Shown here one piece after another: positions 33,411 through 42,530 of a stretch of DNA of 64,000 nucleotides. Within the stretch, counting starts at the first letter, position 1, and each line of letters begins with the position of its first letter. The position numbers were made by a program, and so were the translations under genes. A model generated the notes under the pieces. That model did not search any database, had not been told where the DNA came from, and was given only the letters and a program-made list of their open reading frames with translations. The stretch is from NCBI RefSeq assembly GCF_013912375.1, contig NZ_JACETV010000005.1:186001-250000 (forward strand), given 5' to 3'. Source of the stretch: Emticicia sp. BO119 (GTDB lineage: Bacteria > Bacteroidota > Bacteroidia > Cytophagales > Spirosomataceae).

Positions 33411-34973
33411 ATGGAAGCCCTTTTCTCATTTTTAAGCAATATCCCTTGGTGGGCATATCTGCTATTAATACTCGTTTTAATAGCAGTAAGAGACATTCTA
33501 CAGAAAAAACATACCATTGTTCATAATTTCCCCCTTGTTGGGCATTTACGTTATTTCATTGAAAGTATTGGTCCTGAATTCCGACAGTATATAGTAGCTA
33601 ATAATCGGGAAGAACTTCCATTTAACCGTCGGCAACGTTCCTGGATTTATGCCTCTTCTAAAAAAGAAAATAACTTTCAGGGCTTCGGCACCGATCAGGA
33701 TATTCATAGCGCGGGCTATAACTTTATAAAACCTGCTCTATTGCCTTTTAAACTCCCATCAGGACACCCGAACATCGCAAACCCCTATATCTGCCCGTCA
33801 GCTAAAGTTATTGGCGAATACCACAAGCGTAAACACCCATATCTACCTAAATCGGTCATTAACATATCGGGTATGAGCTTTGGTTCGTTATCAGCTCCGG
33901 CCATAGAGGCTTTAAATATCGGGGCTCATAAATTTGGTGCTTATCATAACACAGGCGAAGGAGGTGTATCATCTTATCATAAAAAAGGGGCTGACGTGGT
34001 AGTAAACATCGGAACAGCCTATTTTGGTGTAAGAGACGACGATGGCAACTTTGTGATGGAAAAACTGGTAAACCTCTGTAAGAATAATCCCTGTGTAAAA
34101 ATGATTGAACTGAAACTCTCACAAGGGGCTAAACCAGGCAAGGGTGGAGTACTGCCAGCTTCTAAAGTAACACCCGAATTAGCCGAGATCCGACACGTAC
34201 CTTTGGGCAAGGATGTTATTTCCCCAGCCAGCCATAGTGCTTTCTCTAATGTGCCTGAAATGGTCGATTTCATTGAAGCGATGGCAGCTGCCACCGGACT
34301 ACCCGTAGGGCTTAAATCTGCCGTTGGTAAACTGGAGATGTGGGAAGAACTAGCCGATCTGATGAAAAAAACCGGAAAAGGCCCTGATTTTATCAATATT
34401 GATGGTGGTGAAGGCGGCACAGGGGCAGCCCCTCCAAGTTTTGCCGACCACGTTTCTTTACCTTTTGTTTATGCGTTTTCATCAGTTTACCGGATTTTCC
34501 AGAAAAGAGACCTAACCGAAAAAATCACCTTCATAGGTGCCGGAAAATTAGGTTTGCCCGACACAGCTATCATGGCCTTTGCAATGGGAGTAGATGTAAT
34601 AAATGTAGCCCGCGAAGCGATGCTTTCGATTGGTTGTATTCAGGCACAGGTTTGCCACAACAATACCTGCCCTACCGGAGTAGCCACTCAAAACAAATGG
34701 TTACAGGCAGGCTTAGACCCTACTCTGAAAAGTGAAAGAGTCTGCAATTACCTGAAAACTATTACCAAAGAGATATTGGAGATATGCCACGCCTGCGGCT
34801 ATGAACACCCAAGCCAGTTTATGATGGACGACGTAGACGTGGCTATGGGCGACAATAACCGCACGCAATCACTACGCACAACCTACCAGTATCAGAAAAC
34901 GCCCATAAAATTTGTAGGTTTTCAGAAATTATTGGATAGCCCGTATTTGGGGGGTAAGGGGTCTAATTATTAG
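33411..34973 (+). CDS. FMN-binding glutamate synthase-like protein
   Basis: A 520-aa protein with one N-terminal membrane segment (IPWWAYLLLILVLIAV). The rest is the FMN-binding domain of glutamate synthase: NISGMSFGSLSAPAIEALN, HNTGEGGVSSYH, IELKLSQGAKPGKGG, INIDGGEGGTGAAPP and the cysteine motif CHNNTCPTGVATQ that ligates a 3Fe-4S cluster in GltB. It lacks the glutaminase and C-terminal beta-helix domains, so it is not a complete GltB. This stand-alone, membrane-tethered form is common in many bacteria, but its substrate is not established. Assignment to family is firm. Confidence 0.88.
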   Translation: MEALFSFLSNIPWWAYLLLILVLIAVRDILQKKHTIVHNFPLVGHLRYFIESIGPEFRQYIVANNREELPFNRRQRSWIYASSKKENNFQGFGTDQDIHSAGYNFIKPALLPFKLPSGHPNIANPYICPSAKVIGEYHKRKHPYLPKSVINISGMSFGSLSAPAIEALNIGAHKFGAYHNTGEGGVSSYHKKGADVVVNIGTAYFGVRDDDGNFVMEKLVNLCKNNPCVKMIELKLSQGAKPGKGGVLPASKVTPELAEIRHVPLGKDVISPASHSAFSNVPEMVDFIEAMAAATGLPVGLKSAVGKLEMWEELADLMKKTGKGPDFINIDGGEGGTGAAPPSFADHVSLPFVYAFSSVYRIFQKRDLTEKITFIGAGKLGLPDTAIMAFAMGVDVINVAREAMLSIGCIQAQVCHNNTCPTGVATQNKWLQAGLDPTLKSERVCNYLKTITKEILEICHACGYEHPSQFMMDDVDVAMGDNNRTQSLRTTYQYQKTPIKFVGFQKLLDSPYLGGKGSNY

Positions 34974-34980
34974 GGAGAAT

Positions 34981-35035
34981 GGCTTTTTTGAAGACGGATA
35001 TATTTTCATATATCCTAAACTTTGAAAAAGCTCAT
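34981..35035 (+). terminator. Possible terminator hairpin
   Basis: GGCTTTTTTGAAG near 34981 can pair with CTTTGAAAAAGC near 35020, enclosing a smaller GGATATAT/ATATATCC hairpin (34996-35015). It lies 8 bp after the glutamate synthase-like gene. Pairing is imperfect and no T run follows. Confidence 0.35.
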
Positions 35036-35112
35036 ATTTGCTAAAGTCTTCTTCACAGCTCCCATTTTTTCCTTATCTTAGGCTTCTGAAAACTACCTCA
35101 ACAAACGACTCC

Positions 35113-36855
35113 ATGAAAAAATATTTTTTTATTATCAGTATATGCCTCATTGCTTCATCGGCTTTCTCACAAAATAAGATAGAAAATGTTACAATCATTT
35201 CTGTGCTTGATGAAATACATGAATTCAACAGACAGGAATCTGCGGCGGATTCAATTTACCCCTTCGGTAGAAACCGTGAAGAAGATTTCTCTCGCAAATA
35301 CCAGTTCTATAAAAAGGAATCTGACAAGCTGAATGGTGTTTCTGAGAAAAGCTTGGGTTTCAATGACCAGATAAATATGGCTCTCTTAAAATATATAGTC
35401 AACGATGAGTTAATTTCTTACGAATACAAAGAGTACCTGAACCCGATTTTGTCTGATGCGGGATTTCATACAGGCTTACCGGGTATGGGTTCGCGTACTT
35501 ATTCCACCAAAAAAGAGATAGAACGTTATCTTAATTCATTGAGAGGTATCTCTTTGTTTGTAGATGAAAATCTGGAATTAATGCGGAAGGGACTATCTTT
35601 AGGTATTTCGCAACCCAGCATAGCATTAAACGGCTATGAGGCTACTTATAATAGCCAGATTGTAGACAATTATGAGCAATCAGCGTTTTGGCAACCTTTT
35701 AAAGAAAAACCTGCTGCTATTACAGAAGCCGACTGGAAACAATTGAAGGCAGAAGGCAAAAAGCAGATTGAACAAAGTGTGATTCCAAGTTACCGTAAAA
35801 TCCGTGATTTTTTTGAGAAAGAATATCACCCAAAAACCCGGGCAACTTTAGGGGCATCGCACTTTCCGAATGGAAAGAAATACTATGCAGAGAAAGTAAA
35901 GCATTATACCACTACCAATATGACTCCTGACGAGGTCTATGATACGGGTATGAAAGAGGTAAAGCGTATCAGAAAAGAAATGCAACAAATATTAGATGAT
36001 GTAAAATTTAAGGGATCTTTCAAAGATTTCATTAATTACCTGAGGAACGACCCCAAATTTTACCCAACCACAGGCGAACAATTATTGAAGGAAGCTTCCT
36101 TTATTGCCAAAAAGATCGATGGTAAGCTCCCGCTGCTGTTCGGCAAATTGCCTCGCCAGCCTTATGGAGTTGTGCAAGTACCAGACTACCTCGCCCCGAC
36201 TTATACAGCAGGGCGATACAGCGGTGCGAACATCAAATCTAAAAACTCTGGGAATTACTGGGTAAACCTTTACAACCTGCCGAGCCGTACACTCTATACG
36301 CTTGAAGCATTGACTTTACACGAAGCTGTCCCGGGGCATCATTTACAAATTGCTTTGACACAGGAATTAGAAAACCTGCCAGAGTTCAGACGTAACCTAT
36401 ATGTAAATGCTTATGGCGAAGGTTGGGGTCTTTATGGTGAATACCTCGGCTATGAATTAGGGCTTTATAAAGACCCTTACAGCTTGTTTGGTCGCCTCAC
36501 TTATGAAATGTGGCGTGCTTGCCGATTAGTGATTGATGTGGGTATTCATGATAGAGACTGGACAAGAGACCAGGCAGTGAATTTCTTAGCAGATAACACC
36601 GCCCTTTCACTTCATGAAGTAAATACCGAAATCAACCGCTATATCTCGTGGCCAGGGCAAGCCTTAGCCTATAAAATCGGTGAAATAACTATTAAAACAC
36701 AACGACAAAAAGCGCAAGAACGCTTAGGCCCCAAGTTTGATGTAAGGTCTTTTCACGACCTGGTACTCTCGCAAGGAACAGTAACGATGTCCATTTTAGA
36801 GAAGATGGTAGATAAATATATTGATGAAGAGCTGAACAAAAAACCGAAGGAATAA
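35113..36855 (+). CDS. Secreted DUF885 metallohydrolase-like protein
   Basis: A 580-aa protein. The ATG at 35113 starts MKKYFFIISICLIASSAFS, a clear signal peptide; an upstream ATG at 35038 would add 25 residues before it. The DUF885 family is identified by LHEAVPGHHLQIALTQE, an HExxxGHH zinc-site motif, and by AYGEGWGLYGEYLG with its downstream glutamates, then MWRACRLVIDVGIHDRDW. The family is related to M2/M3-type zinc peptidases and is annotated as a putative carboxypeptidase-like hydrolase; substrates are undefined. Other exported proteins surround it, but no operon partner is clear. Confidence 0.85.
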   Translation: MKKYFFIISICLIASSAFSQNKIENVTIISVLDEIHEFNRQESAADSIYPFGRNREEDFSRKYQFYKKESDKLNGVSEKSLGFNDQINMALLKYIVNDELISYEYKEYLNPILSDAGFHTGLPGMGSRTYSTKKEIERYLNSLRGISLFVDENLELMRKGLSLGISQPSIALNGYEATYNSQIVDNYEQSAFWQPFKEKPAAITEADWKQLKAEGKKQIEQSVIPSYRKIRDFFEKEYHPKTRATLGASHFPNGKKYYAEKVKHYTTTNMTPDEVYDTGMKEVKRIRKEMQQILDDVKFKGSFKDFINYLRNDPKFYPTTGEQLLKEASFIAKKIDGKLPLLFGKLPRQPYGVVQVPDYLAPTYTAGRYSGANIKSKNSGNYWVNLYNLPSRTLYTLEALTLHEAVPGHHLQIALTQELENLPEFRRNLYVNAYGEGWGLYGEYLGYELGLYKDPYSLFGRLTYEMWRACRLVIDVGIHDRDWTRDQAVNFLADNTALSLHEVNTEINRYISWPGQALAYKIGEITIKTQRQKAQERLGPKFDVRSFHDLVLSQGTVTMSILEKMVDKYIDEELNKKPKE

Positions 36856-36937
36856 ATTTGTCTGACACCTCTCTTTTTATATGAAAAAGGGCGAATCATT
36901 CCACACACTTTTTCTGAAGAGATAGGTAGGTAGTCAA

Positions 36938-38335
36938 TCATTTTTCTTCACTTTCAAGTTCTTTTAAATACTGATCTTTCATCTGGTCATAGAAAGAATG
37001 TTTGCTGACCATCGACGAAACAAGATTGGCAATAAGCCCGGCAATCATCAGATAAAAGATAATGCTTTCAGCAGTAGTCATTTCTAATACAAGGATAGCA
37101 GAAGTAAAAGGGCTACGGGTAACCCCTGTAAGAAAACCTACCATCCCACACAAAATAATCAGATTGGCATTAGAATCTATCAACTGAAACCAGTCTGCTA
37201 CTGCTGACCCGATACTTGCTCCGGCACTCAGAGCCGGAGCAAACACCCCTCCTGCTCCTCCATTCGTAAAGGAGATAATGGGGCCAAAGAATCTTAAAAG
37301 CGGCACATACCATTCTACATATTTATTATTTGTCAGTAATACAGTCTGCATTAGTTCTTTACCTGTTCCGAAAGTTTCCTCATTAATCAAAATACCAGAT
37401 GCTGCAATCAGCAGGCCTCCGACAATACAATAAATAATTCTTCTGGTATTTGTATGCAAAACACTTTTACGCTTAAGAACATATAAAATAATACGGGTCA
37501 TGGTAGACCCTAAATACCCTGAAAGTCCGCCGGAAACAACTGCCGGAAAAATAATCCACCAGGAAAGATGGCTGACAGTCGGAAATCCTAAATACAAATA
37601 AGGTCCCAGGATATTCAGAGCAGTAAGGCCGGCAATAATTACTCCGGTCAATAAGGCCGATTTGAAATAGCTGAAATGGGTTTTGGTTAGCTCTTCAATA
37701 GCAAATACGATTCCACCCAAAGGTGTATTAAAAGCGGCAGCAAGCCCCGAGGCTGCCCCAGTAATGAGCATGTTTTTCTTAGATATTTTCGGATACCATT
37801 CCGGCAACCAATCATTAATCTTTTTAAAGATTGAACCTGCTATCTGAATTGTTGGACCTTCTCTACCCACTACACCTCCACCAAAAACCATAATCAGACT
37901 TGAGATAATCTTAATTAACAATACCCTGATACTCAATAATTGATTAACCAGATGATACTTCTTCGGATTAGCTAATTCTATACTGGCACTTACCTGCGGG
38001 ATTCCGCTCCCTCTTGAAAAAGGCGCGTATTTACTCACCAGCCACCATGACACAATAAAGCATATAGGAGTAACAGCAAAAAACAACCATTTATTTAGTT
38101 GAAAAAGGTAGATAGTTCCCTCTTCGGCTATCAGAAAGAGTTTAGCATAAATAACAGCCACTATCCCGGTTAGCAAAGCTCCCAGCCAGAAAGGTATGGC
38201 ATTAAGAAGATTCTGCTGAAGTCTGGCATTGGTGATTGAATCAAACCTGTCTTTCAGAAAAACTCTGACAGGCCCTGCTACCTTCTGAATAAACCTGATG
38301 GTTTTCAGATTTGCCTTGATAAGTTTATATTTCAT
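36938..38335 (-). CDS. ClC-family chloride channel or exchanger
   Basis: A 465-aa integral membrane protein of about 10-12 helices. ClC selectivity motifs are present: GSGIPQVSAS (central serine), GREGPTIQIAG (gating glutamate), AAAFNTPLGG and GGVFAPALSAGASIG. The gating Glu is retained, consistent with a Cl-/H+ exchanger, but the proton-glutamate needed to tell exchanger from channel was not confirmed. It lacks the C-terminal CBS domains found in many larger ClCs. It may help in acid tolerance or halide balance. Monocistronic on the minus strand, convergent with the DUF885 gene. Family secure. Confidence 0.93.
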   Translation of the reverse strand: MKYKLIKANLKTIRFIQKVAGPVRVFLKDRFDSITNARLQQNLLNAIPFWLGALLTGIVAVIYAKLFLIAEEGTIYLFQLNKWLFFAVTPICFIVSWWLVSKYAPFSRGSGIPQVSASIELANPKKYHLVNQLLSIRVLLIKIISSLIMVFGGGVVGREGPTIQIAGSIFKKINDWLPEWYPKISKKNMLITGAASGLAAAFNTPLGGIVFAIEELTKTHFSYFKSALLTGVIIAGLTALNILGPYLYLGFPTVSHLSWWIIFPAVVSGGLSGYLGSTMTRIILYVLKRKSVLHTNTRRIIYCIVGGLLIAASGILINEETFGTGKELMQTVLLTNNKYVEWYVPLLRFFGPIISFTNGGAGGVFAPALSAGASIGSAVADWFQLIDSNANLIILCGMVGFLTGVTRSPFTSAILVLEMTTAESIIFYLMIAGLIANLVSSMVSKHSFYDQMKDQYLKELESEEK

Positions 38336-38569
38336 AGCTGCTAATTGTTGTGATTCAGTACCCCTTGTAGGCGTGTTACACTAATAATCGTCCGAAAATG
38401 AGCCGGACGTCTCATGGGCGGCATACACTCGCGCACTCATTAATTTCCTGCTTCAATATTATTTGATTATATGCTTTAGGATGCTGATCCCATAATTAAT
38501 CGACAATCCTCAACTATGCTTACCACAGTCTTTTATAAGCGGGGATAGACATTACCTGCCAGTGGCGGG

Positions 38570-39466
38570 CTATACCCACTCAATCCCCTTTTTCAACAGA
38601 CCCAGAGTCTTTTCTTCTGGACTACCTGCTTCGGGCCGGTAACCATATTCCCAGTTGGCAACCGGAGGTAAACTCATAAGTATCGACTCCGTCCGCCCAT
38701 TAGTTTCCAGACCGAATTTTGTACCACGGTCCCATACCAGATTAAACTCCACATATCGGCCGCGACGTAGCATCTGCCAGTTAGATTCAGCTTCTCCATA
38801 TGGCAAATGGTTATTTTTCGCCATTAAATGCGTATAAATTGGAGCAAAGCTTTCACCTACTGATTTTACAAAGGTAAACAAATCTTCTTTAGGTATCTCT
38901 TCATTTGGTTTCAGATAATCAAAGAATATACCGCCTATGCCACGGGTTTCGTTTCTGTGCGGGATAAAAAAGTAATTATCTGCCCACTCTTTATATTTCG
39001 GATAATAGGCTGGTGAGTGCTTATCACAAGCAGCTTTTAGTTGCTGATGAAACCAGCAGGCATCTTCTTCAACTACATAATGCGGTGTCAGGTCAATACC
39101 CCCACCAAACCAGCAAATACCATTCGCCATTTCAAAGTAGCGTACATTCATATGGATAATTGGCACCATCGGACTTACTGGATGCTGCACAATAGAAACC
39201 CCGGTTGCAAAATAATTAGTTTTCTCAGTAATTTTCAGTTGTTTTTGTAGAGCATCGGATACTTCACCGGAAACAGCCGAGAAGTTCACACCTCCTTTGG
39301 CAATAATATTTCCGTCGGTTATTACACGGGTACGCCCGCCACCACCACTATGATGTTGCCATAAATCTTCACGGAATTTCCCTTTACCATCTGTATTTTC
39401 TATGGCCTGACAGATACTATTTTGGAGAGTCCTGAAGTATTCAGCAATATTTTCTTTGGATAACAT
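38570..39466 (-). CDS. hemF: Oxygen-dependent coproporphyrinogen III oxidase
   Basis: A 298-aa enzyme of normal HemF size. Diagnostic segments are GGGGRTRVI, VIHMNVRYFEMANG, CWFGGGIDLTPHY, NETRGIGGIFFDYL and RGRYVEFNLVWDRGTKFGL. It decarboxylates two propionates of coproporphyrinogen III with O2, giving protoporphyrinogen IX for heme, so an aerobic life style is expected. It carries a good -33/-7 promoter (39490-39519). hemL is 23 kb away. Assignment secure. Confidence 0.95.
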   Translation of the reverse strand: MLSKENIAEYFRTLQNSICQAIENTDGKGKFREDLWQHHSGGGGRTRVITDGNIIAKGGVNFSAVSGEVSDALQKQLKITEKTNYFATGVSIVQHPVSPMVPIIHMNVRYFEMANGICWFGGGIDLTPHYVVEEDACWFHQQLKAACDKHSPAYYPKYKEWADNYFFIPHRNETRGIGGIFFDYLKPNEEIPKEDLFTFVKSVGESFAPIYTHLMAKNNHLPYGEAESNWQMLRRGRYVEFNLVWDRGTKFGLETNGRTESILMSLPPVANWEYGYRPEAGSPEEKTLGLLKKGIEWV

Positions 39467-39489
39467 AAGATTCTTTTCAAATTTTGTGG

Positions 39490-39519
39490 CAAATTTAGCT
39501 CTCTCTCAAGAGCTATCAA
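39490..39519 (-). promoter_or_regulatory. Promoter of hemF
   Basis: On the minus strand TTG at 39519-39517, a 19-bp spacer and TAAATTTG at 39497-39490 match the Bacteroidota consensus. The predicted leader is about 20 nt. Confidence 0.7.
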
Positions 39520-39623
39520 TAATAATTTTTATTTTTATCGGATAAGGAAAGATATATTGAGGCATTTTTTAATCGCTCAATCACAAAATCACCGGGTCTT
39601 ATAGGCTCAATCTCGAAATATAT

Positions 39624-40391
39624 ATGCAATTAAAAGGAGTAACTGCCATAATTACAGGAGGAGCTTCAGGCTTAGGAGAAGCCGTAGTAAGAAGATTCGT
39701 GAAAGCGGGGGCAAATGCCATTATTGTGGATTTGAATGAGGAGAAAGGCAAAACCTTAGCCATTGAATTGGGGCGCAAAGCAAAATTCGTCAAATGTGAT
39801 GTTTCTACTGAGAAAGATGCACAAAAAGTAATGAGTCAGGCAATGACCCGATTCAAGGCTATTCATATTCTTGTGAATTGTGCCGGAATTGCCCCACCTG
39901 CCCGCACAGTTGGTAAAGAAGGCCCTCATTCACTGGCCCATTTTCAGAAAGTCATCAACGTCAATCTGGTAGGTTCTTTTAACATGATTCGCCTCGCGGC
40001 TTTTGAGATGTCGAACAATACGCCTAATGAAGACGGAGAAAGAGGGGTAATTATCAATACTGCTTCGGTAGCAGCCTACGATGGACAAATCGGACAAGCG
40101 GCTTACTCTGCATCAAAAGGTGGTATTGTAGCCATGACTTTACCCATTGCCCGTGATTTATCAAGAAATGGTATAAGAGTCATGACCATTGCCCCAGGTA
40201 TTTTTAAGACACCTCTAATGGCTTCATTACCAGACGAAGCCCAATTATCATTGGGTCAGCAGGTACCATTCCCCTCACGTTTAGGTCGCCCTGATGAATA
40301 TGCACAACTGGCACAAAGCATAGTAGAGAATGCCATGCTCAATGGTGAAGTAATCCGCTTGGATGGAGCTATTCGGATGGCTCCGAAGTAA
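39624..40391 (+). CDS. SDR dehydrogenase, 3-hydroxyacyl-CoA dehydrogenase type 2-like
   Basis: A 255-aa SDR starting [20 protein letters not shown]. The cofactor motif is TGGASGLG, followed by DLNEEKG (the aspartate favours NAD), [17 protein letters not shown] and YSASKGG for Tyr-Lys. [20 protein letters not shown] and [13 protein letters not shown] are typical of the HSD17B10/short-chain 3-hydroxyacyl-CoA dehydrogenase group used in fatty-acid or branched-chain oxidation. It is monocistronic, and a palindromic repeat element starts 5 bp after its stop. The group is well supported; the physiological substrate is inferred. Confidence 0.82.
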   Translation: MQLKGVTAIITGGASGLGEAVVRRFVKAGANAIIVDLNEEKGKTLAIELGRKAKFVKCDVSTEKDAQKVMSQAMTRFKAIHILVNCAGIAPPARTVGKEGPHSLAHFQKVINVNLVGSFNMIRLAAFEMSNNTPNEDGERGVIINTASVAAYDGQIGQAAYSASKGGIVAMTLPIARDLSRNGIRVMTIAPGIFKTPLMASLPDEAQLSLGQQVPFPSRLGRPDEYAQLAQSIVENAMLNGEVIRLDGAIRMAPK

Positions 40392-40395
40392 ATAT

Positions 40396-40533
40396 CCTGC
40401 ACTCTGATTTACCTGATTTGATCATTATATTAATTATTCAATTGATGTACATCATATTTAATTAAAGATCTTTATTTTCAAATCATGTTTTTCAGAAGTT
40501 CATTATTAGAATCATTAAATCAAAGTTCAAGAC
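40396..40533. repeat. Palindromic intergenic repeat element, copy 2 (inverted)
   Basis: The left arm (40396-40425) contains CTCTGATTTACCTGATTTG. The right arm (40510-40533), reverse-complemented, begins GTCTTGAACTTTGATTTAATG. Matching the arms with the copy at 8411-8557 requires reversing this one. Again the element follows a plus-strand stop codon directly. It has no coding capacity. Confidence 0.62.
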
Positions 40534-40542
40534 TTTATTCTC

Positions 40543-41589
40543 ATGTTCTCTTTACAAAATATTATTCGTCCTCATATCCTTACTCTAACACCATATGCCT
40601 CGGCGCGTGATGAATATACCGGAAAAGAGGGTATTTTTTTAGATGCTAATGAAAATCCATTCGGGGCAGTTATTGCTGGCAAATACAACCGCTATCCAGA
40701 TCCGTATCAAGCTGAAATCAAAGAGAAATTAGCAGTTATCAAAGGTGTCCGCCCGGGTCAGATTTTTCTGGGTAATGGATCTGATGAAGCTATTGACTTA
40801 CTGATTCGTGCCACCTGTGAACCCAAAGAAGACAATATCATCACAATGCCGCCAACCTATGGTATGTATAAGGTATGTGCAGATATTCAAAATACCCCGG
40901 TTATACAGGTATCACTCACCCCAGATTTCCAGATACAAGTAGATAAAGTTTTAGCGGCAGTCAATGAGCATACTAAACTTATCTGGATTTGTTCGCCAAA
41001 TAACCCTTCGGGAAATTTAGCCAATCGGGAATCAGTAATTACAATTTTAGATAATTTCAAAACAGGTTTGGTGATTGTTGACGAAGCCTATATAGATTTC
41101 ACAGAAGCCGAGTCATTCACGAAATTATTAGATGCTTACCCGAACCTGGTAGTATTACAGACTTTCTCGAAAGCATGGGGATTAGCAGCACTGCGTTTCG
41201 GAATGGCCTTTGGGTCTGAGGATTTAATCAGGATACTGAATAAAATCAAATATCCGTATAATCTTAACGCCGTTACACAAGCCTTGATTTTAGAAGCATT
41301 GGATAATGAGGAAAAGAAGAACAGCTATGTAGAGGAAATTCTGAAAGCCCGTACCAATCTGATTAGTCTTTTAAATGATTTATCTGTAGTGAAGCATATT
41401 TATCCAACAGATTCCAATCAGTTACTCGTAAAATTTGATGATGCAAAAGGTGTTTTCAAATATCTGATTGATAGAAAAATCATTACCAGAGACCGTTCTA
41501 ATGTTCAATTATGTGAAGGTTGCATCCGTATTTCTATTGGTACAGATGCAGAAAATGATAGTTTGATTGAAGCATTGAAGACTTATTGA
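40543..41589 (+). CDS. hisC: Histidinol-phosphate aminotransferase
   Basis: A 348-aa PLP enzyme of class I/II. FLDANENPFG is the family N-terminal motif, LGNGSDEAIDLLIRA and TMPPTYGMYKV bind cofactor and substrate, WICSPNNPSGN and IVDEAYIDF contact the PLP ring, and Lys210 in TFSKAWGLAALRFG forms the Schiff base. It converts imidazole-acetol phosphate to histidinol phosphate in histidine synthesis. No other his gene is in the window, so it may be separated from the main operon or be a second aminotransferase paralogue. The repeat element ends 10 bp before its ATG. Confidence 0.9.
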   Translation: MFSLQNIIRPHILTLTPYASARDEYTGKEGIFLDANENPFGAVIAGKYNRYPDPYQAEIKEKLAVIKGVRPGQIFLGNGSDEAIDLLIRATCEPKEDNIITMPPTYGMYKVCADIQNTPVIQVSLTPDFQIQVDKVLAAVNEHTKLIWICSPNNPSGNLANRESVITILDNFKTGLVIVDEAYIDFTEAESFTKLLDAYPNLVVLQTFSKAWGLAALRFGMAFGSEDLIRILNKIKYPYNLNAVTQALILEALDNEEKKNSYVEEILKARTNLISLLNDLSVVKHIYPTDSNQLLVKFDDAKGVFKYLIDRKIITRDRSNVQLCEGCIRISIGTDAENDSLIEALKTY

Positions 41590-41595
41590 TACCAG

Positions 41596-41628
41596 TTCGT
41601 AGAGGCGCATTACATACGCCTCTACGAA
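41596..41628. terminator. Terminator hairpin of the GTAGAGGCG repeat type
   Basis: A perfect 12-bp stem (TTCGTAGAGGCG at 41596-41607 with 41617-41628), 9-nt loop, then AAAA on this strand. It lies 6 bp after hisC and serves the converging gene too. Sequences of this form recur in many bacterial genomes as intergenic repeats. Confidence 0.78.
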
Positions 41629-41646
41629 AAAACAATGTATTATTTT

Positions 41647-42342
41647 CTACATTGGCTCCTTATTATTATTATTCATCTTAAACTCACTGGTAGACGGATA
41701 AATGCTAATCCAATACTCTTTAGTTTCTCCGCTTAATACTTTAGTGTCAATCTGGTCTTTGCCGTTATTCGCTATAAGTCCAAAAATCAAATCCTGTTTT
41801 ACCGGTACAGTAGAAATATTTTTATACACCAGCCTATACTCACCATAACCAATTTTTTTGGTAAACTCAGGCAGGTGGTTATTCGTATTAAAACTATTGC
41901 CATATACAGGATGTAAACCACTGATAGTATTTTTACAATAGCAAACCAACTGTCCTGATTTAGTATAAAGCCAGTATTCGCAGTAACTGTTAGCCACACC
42001 TTTATCGACACCTATGTAAGTAACAGGCATCATGACAACACTATGCGAAGGAAAATCGAAATTAATATCAGGAGATGTTACCGCATAGAAATTAAATATA
42101 TGCACGCCCGAATCGCCATTCATTACAGGAGTATTCTTCATCACAGAAGTAGTAAGGGTATCAGGCCGAATTACTAATCCATCTTCATTTTCAACAGGAG
42201 GTTTCAAAGAAGGTTTACTACCTGTTCTCACTGCTTGCTGGTCGTTGAACGATTCAAATGGCACAGGAACAACATTGGTACACGCTACAGCAGTTATTCC
42301 GATAAGGGAATAAATAAGGCTTTTTCTAACTCTTTTATTCAC
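41647..42342 (-). CDS. Lipoprotein of unknown function
   Basis: A 231-aa protein with lipobox GITAVACTN (Cys21). The mature region starts with a proline-rich linker, then a beta-rich domain with VHIFNFYAV, CEYWLYTKSGQLVCYC and GYGEYRLVYKN. The C-terminus is asparagine-rich (MNNNNKEPM). I do not recognise a family. Two pairs of cysteines in the middle may form disulfides. It probably sits on the outer membrane. It is the last minus-strand gene before hisC, and a terminator separates it from the M61 gene. Confidence 0.7.
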   Translation of the reverse strand: MNKRVRKSLIYSLIGITAVACTNVVPVPFESFNDQQAVRTGSKPSLKPPVENEDGLVIRPDTLTTSVMKNTPVMNGDSGVHIFNFYAVTSPDINFDFPSHSVVMMPVTYIGVDKGVANSYCEYWLYTKSGQLVCYCKNTISGLHPVYGNSFNTNNHLPEFTKKIGYGEYRLVYKNISTVPVKQDLIFGLIANNGKDQIDTKVLSGETKEYWISIYPSTSEFKMNNNNKEPM

Positions 42343-42459
42343 AATCTTGGGGGTGTAAAGGCAAAATTCAAAAAAAGATTAACGGTATATCACAATTTTA
42401 ATTTTATATGCCCTTTTAGTTTCTTTATATAATCCAAGCATTCAGTCAGATTCTTATAA

Positions 42460-42501
42460 AACAGTCAAGGGTGTAAAATCGCTTTTACACCCTTGACTGT
42501 T
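42460..42501. terminator. Very stable terminator after the M61 peptidase gene
   Basis: A perfect 19-bp stem (42460-42478 with 42483-42501, core GTCAAGGGTGTAAAA) with a 4-nt loop TCGC. On the minus strand it is followed by TTTATAAG, 30 bp after the peptidase stop. Confidence 0.9.
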
Positions 42502-42530
42502 ACTCTTATAAAAAGGTTGGATTACCCGAA

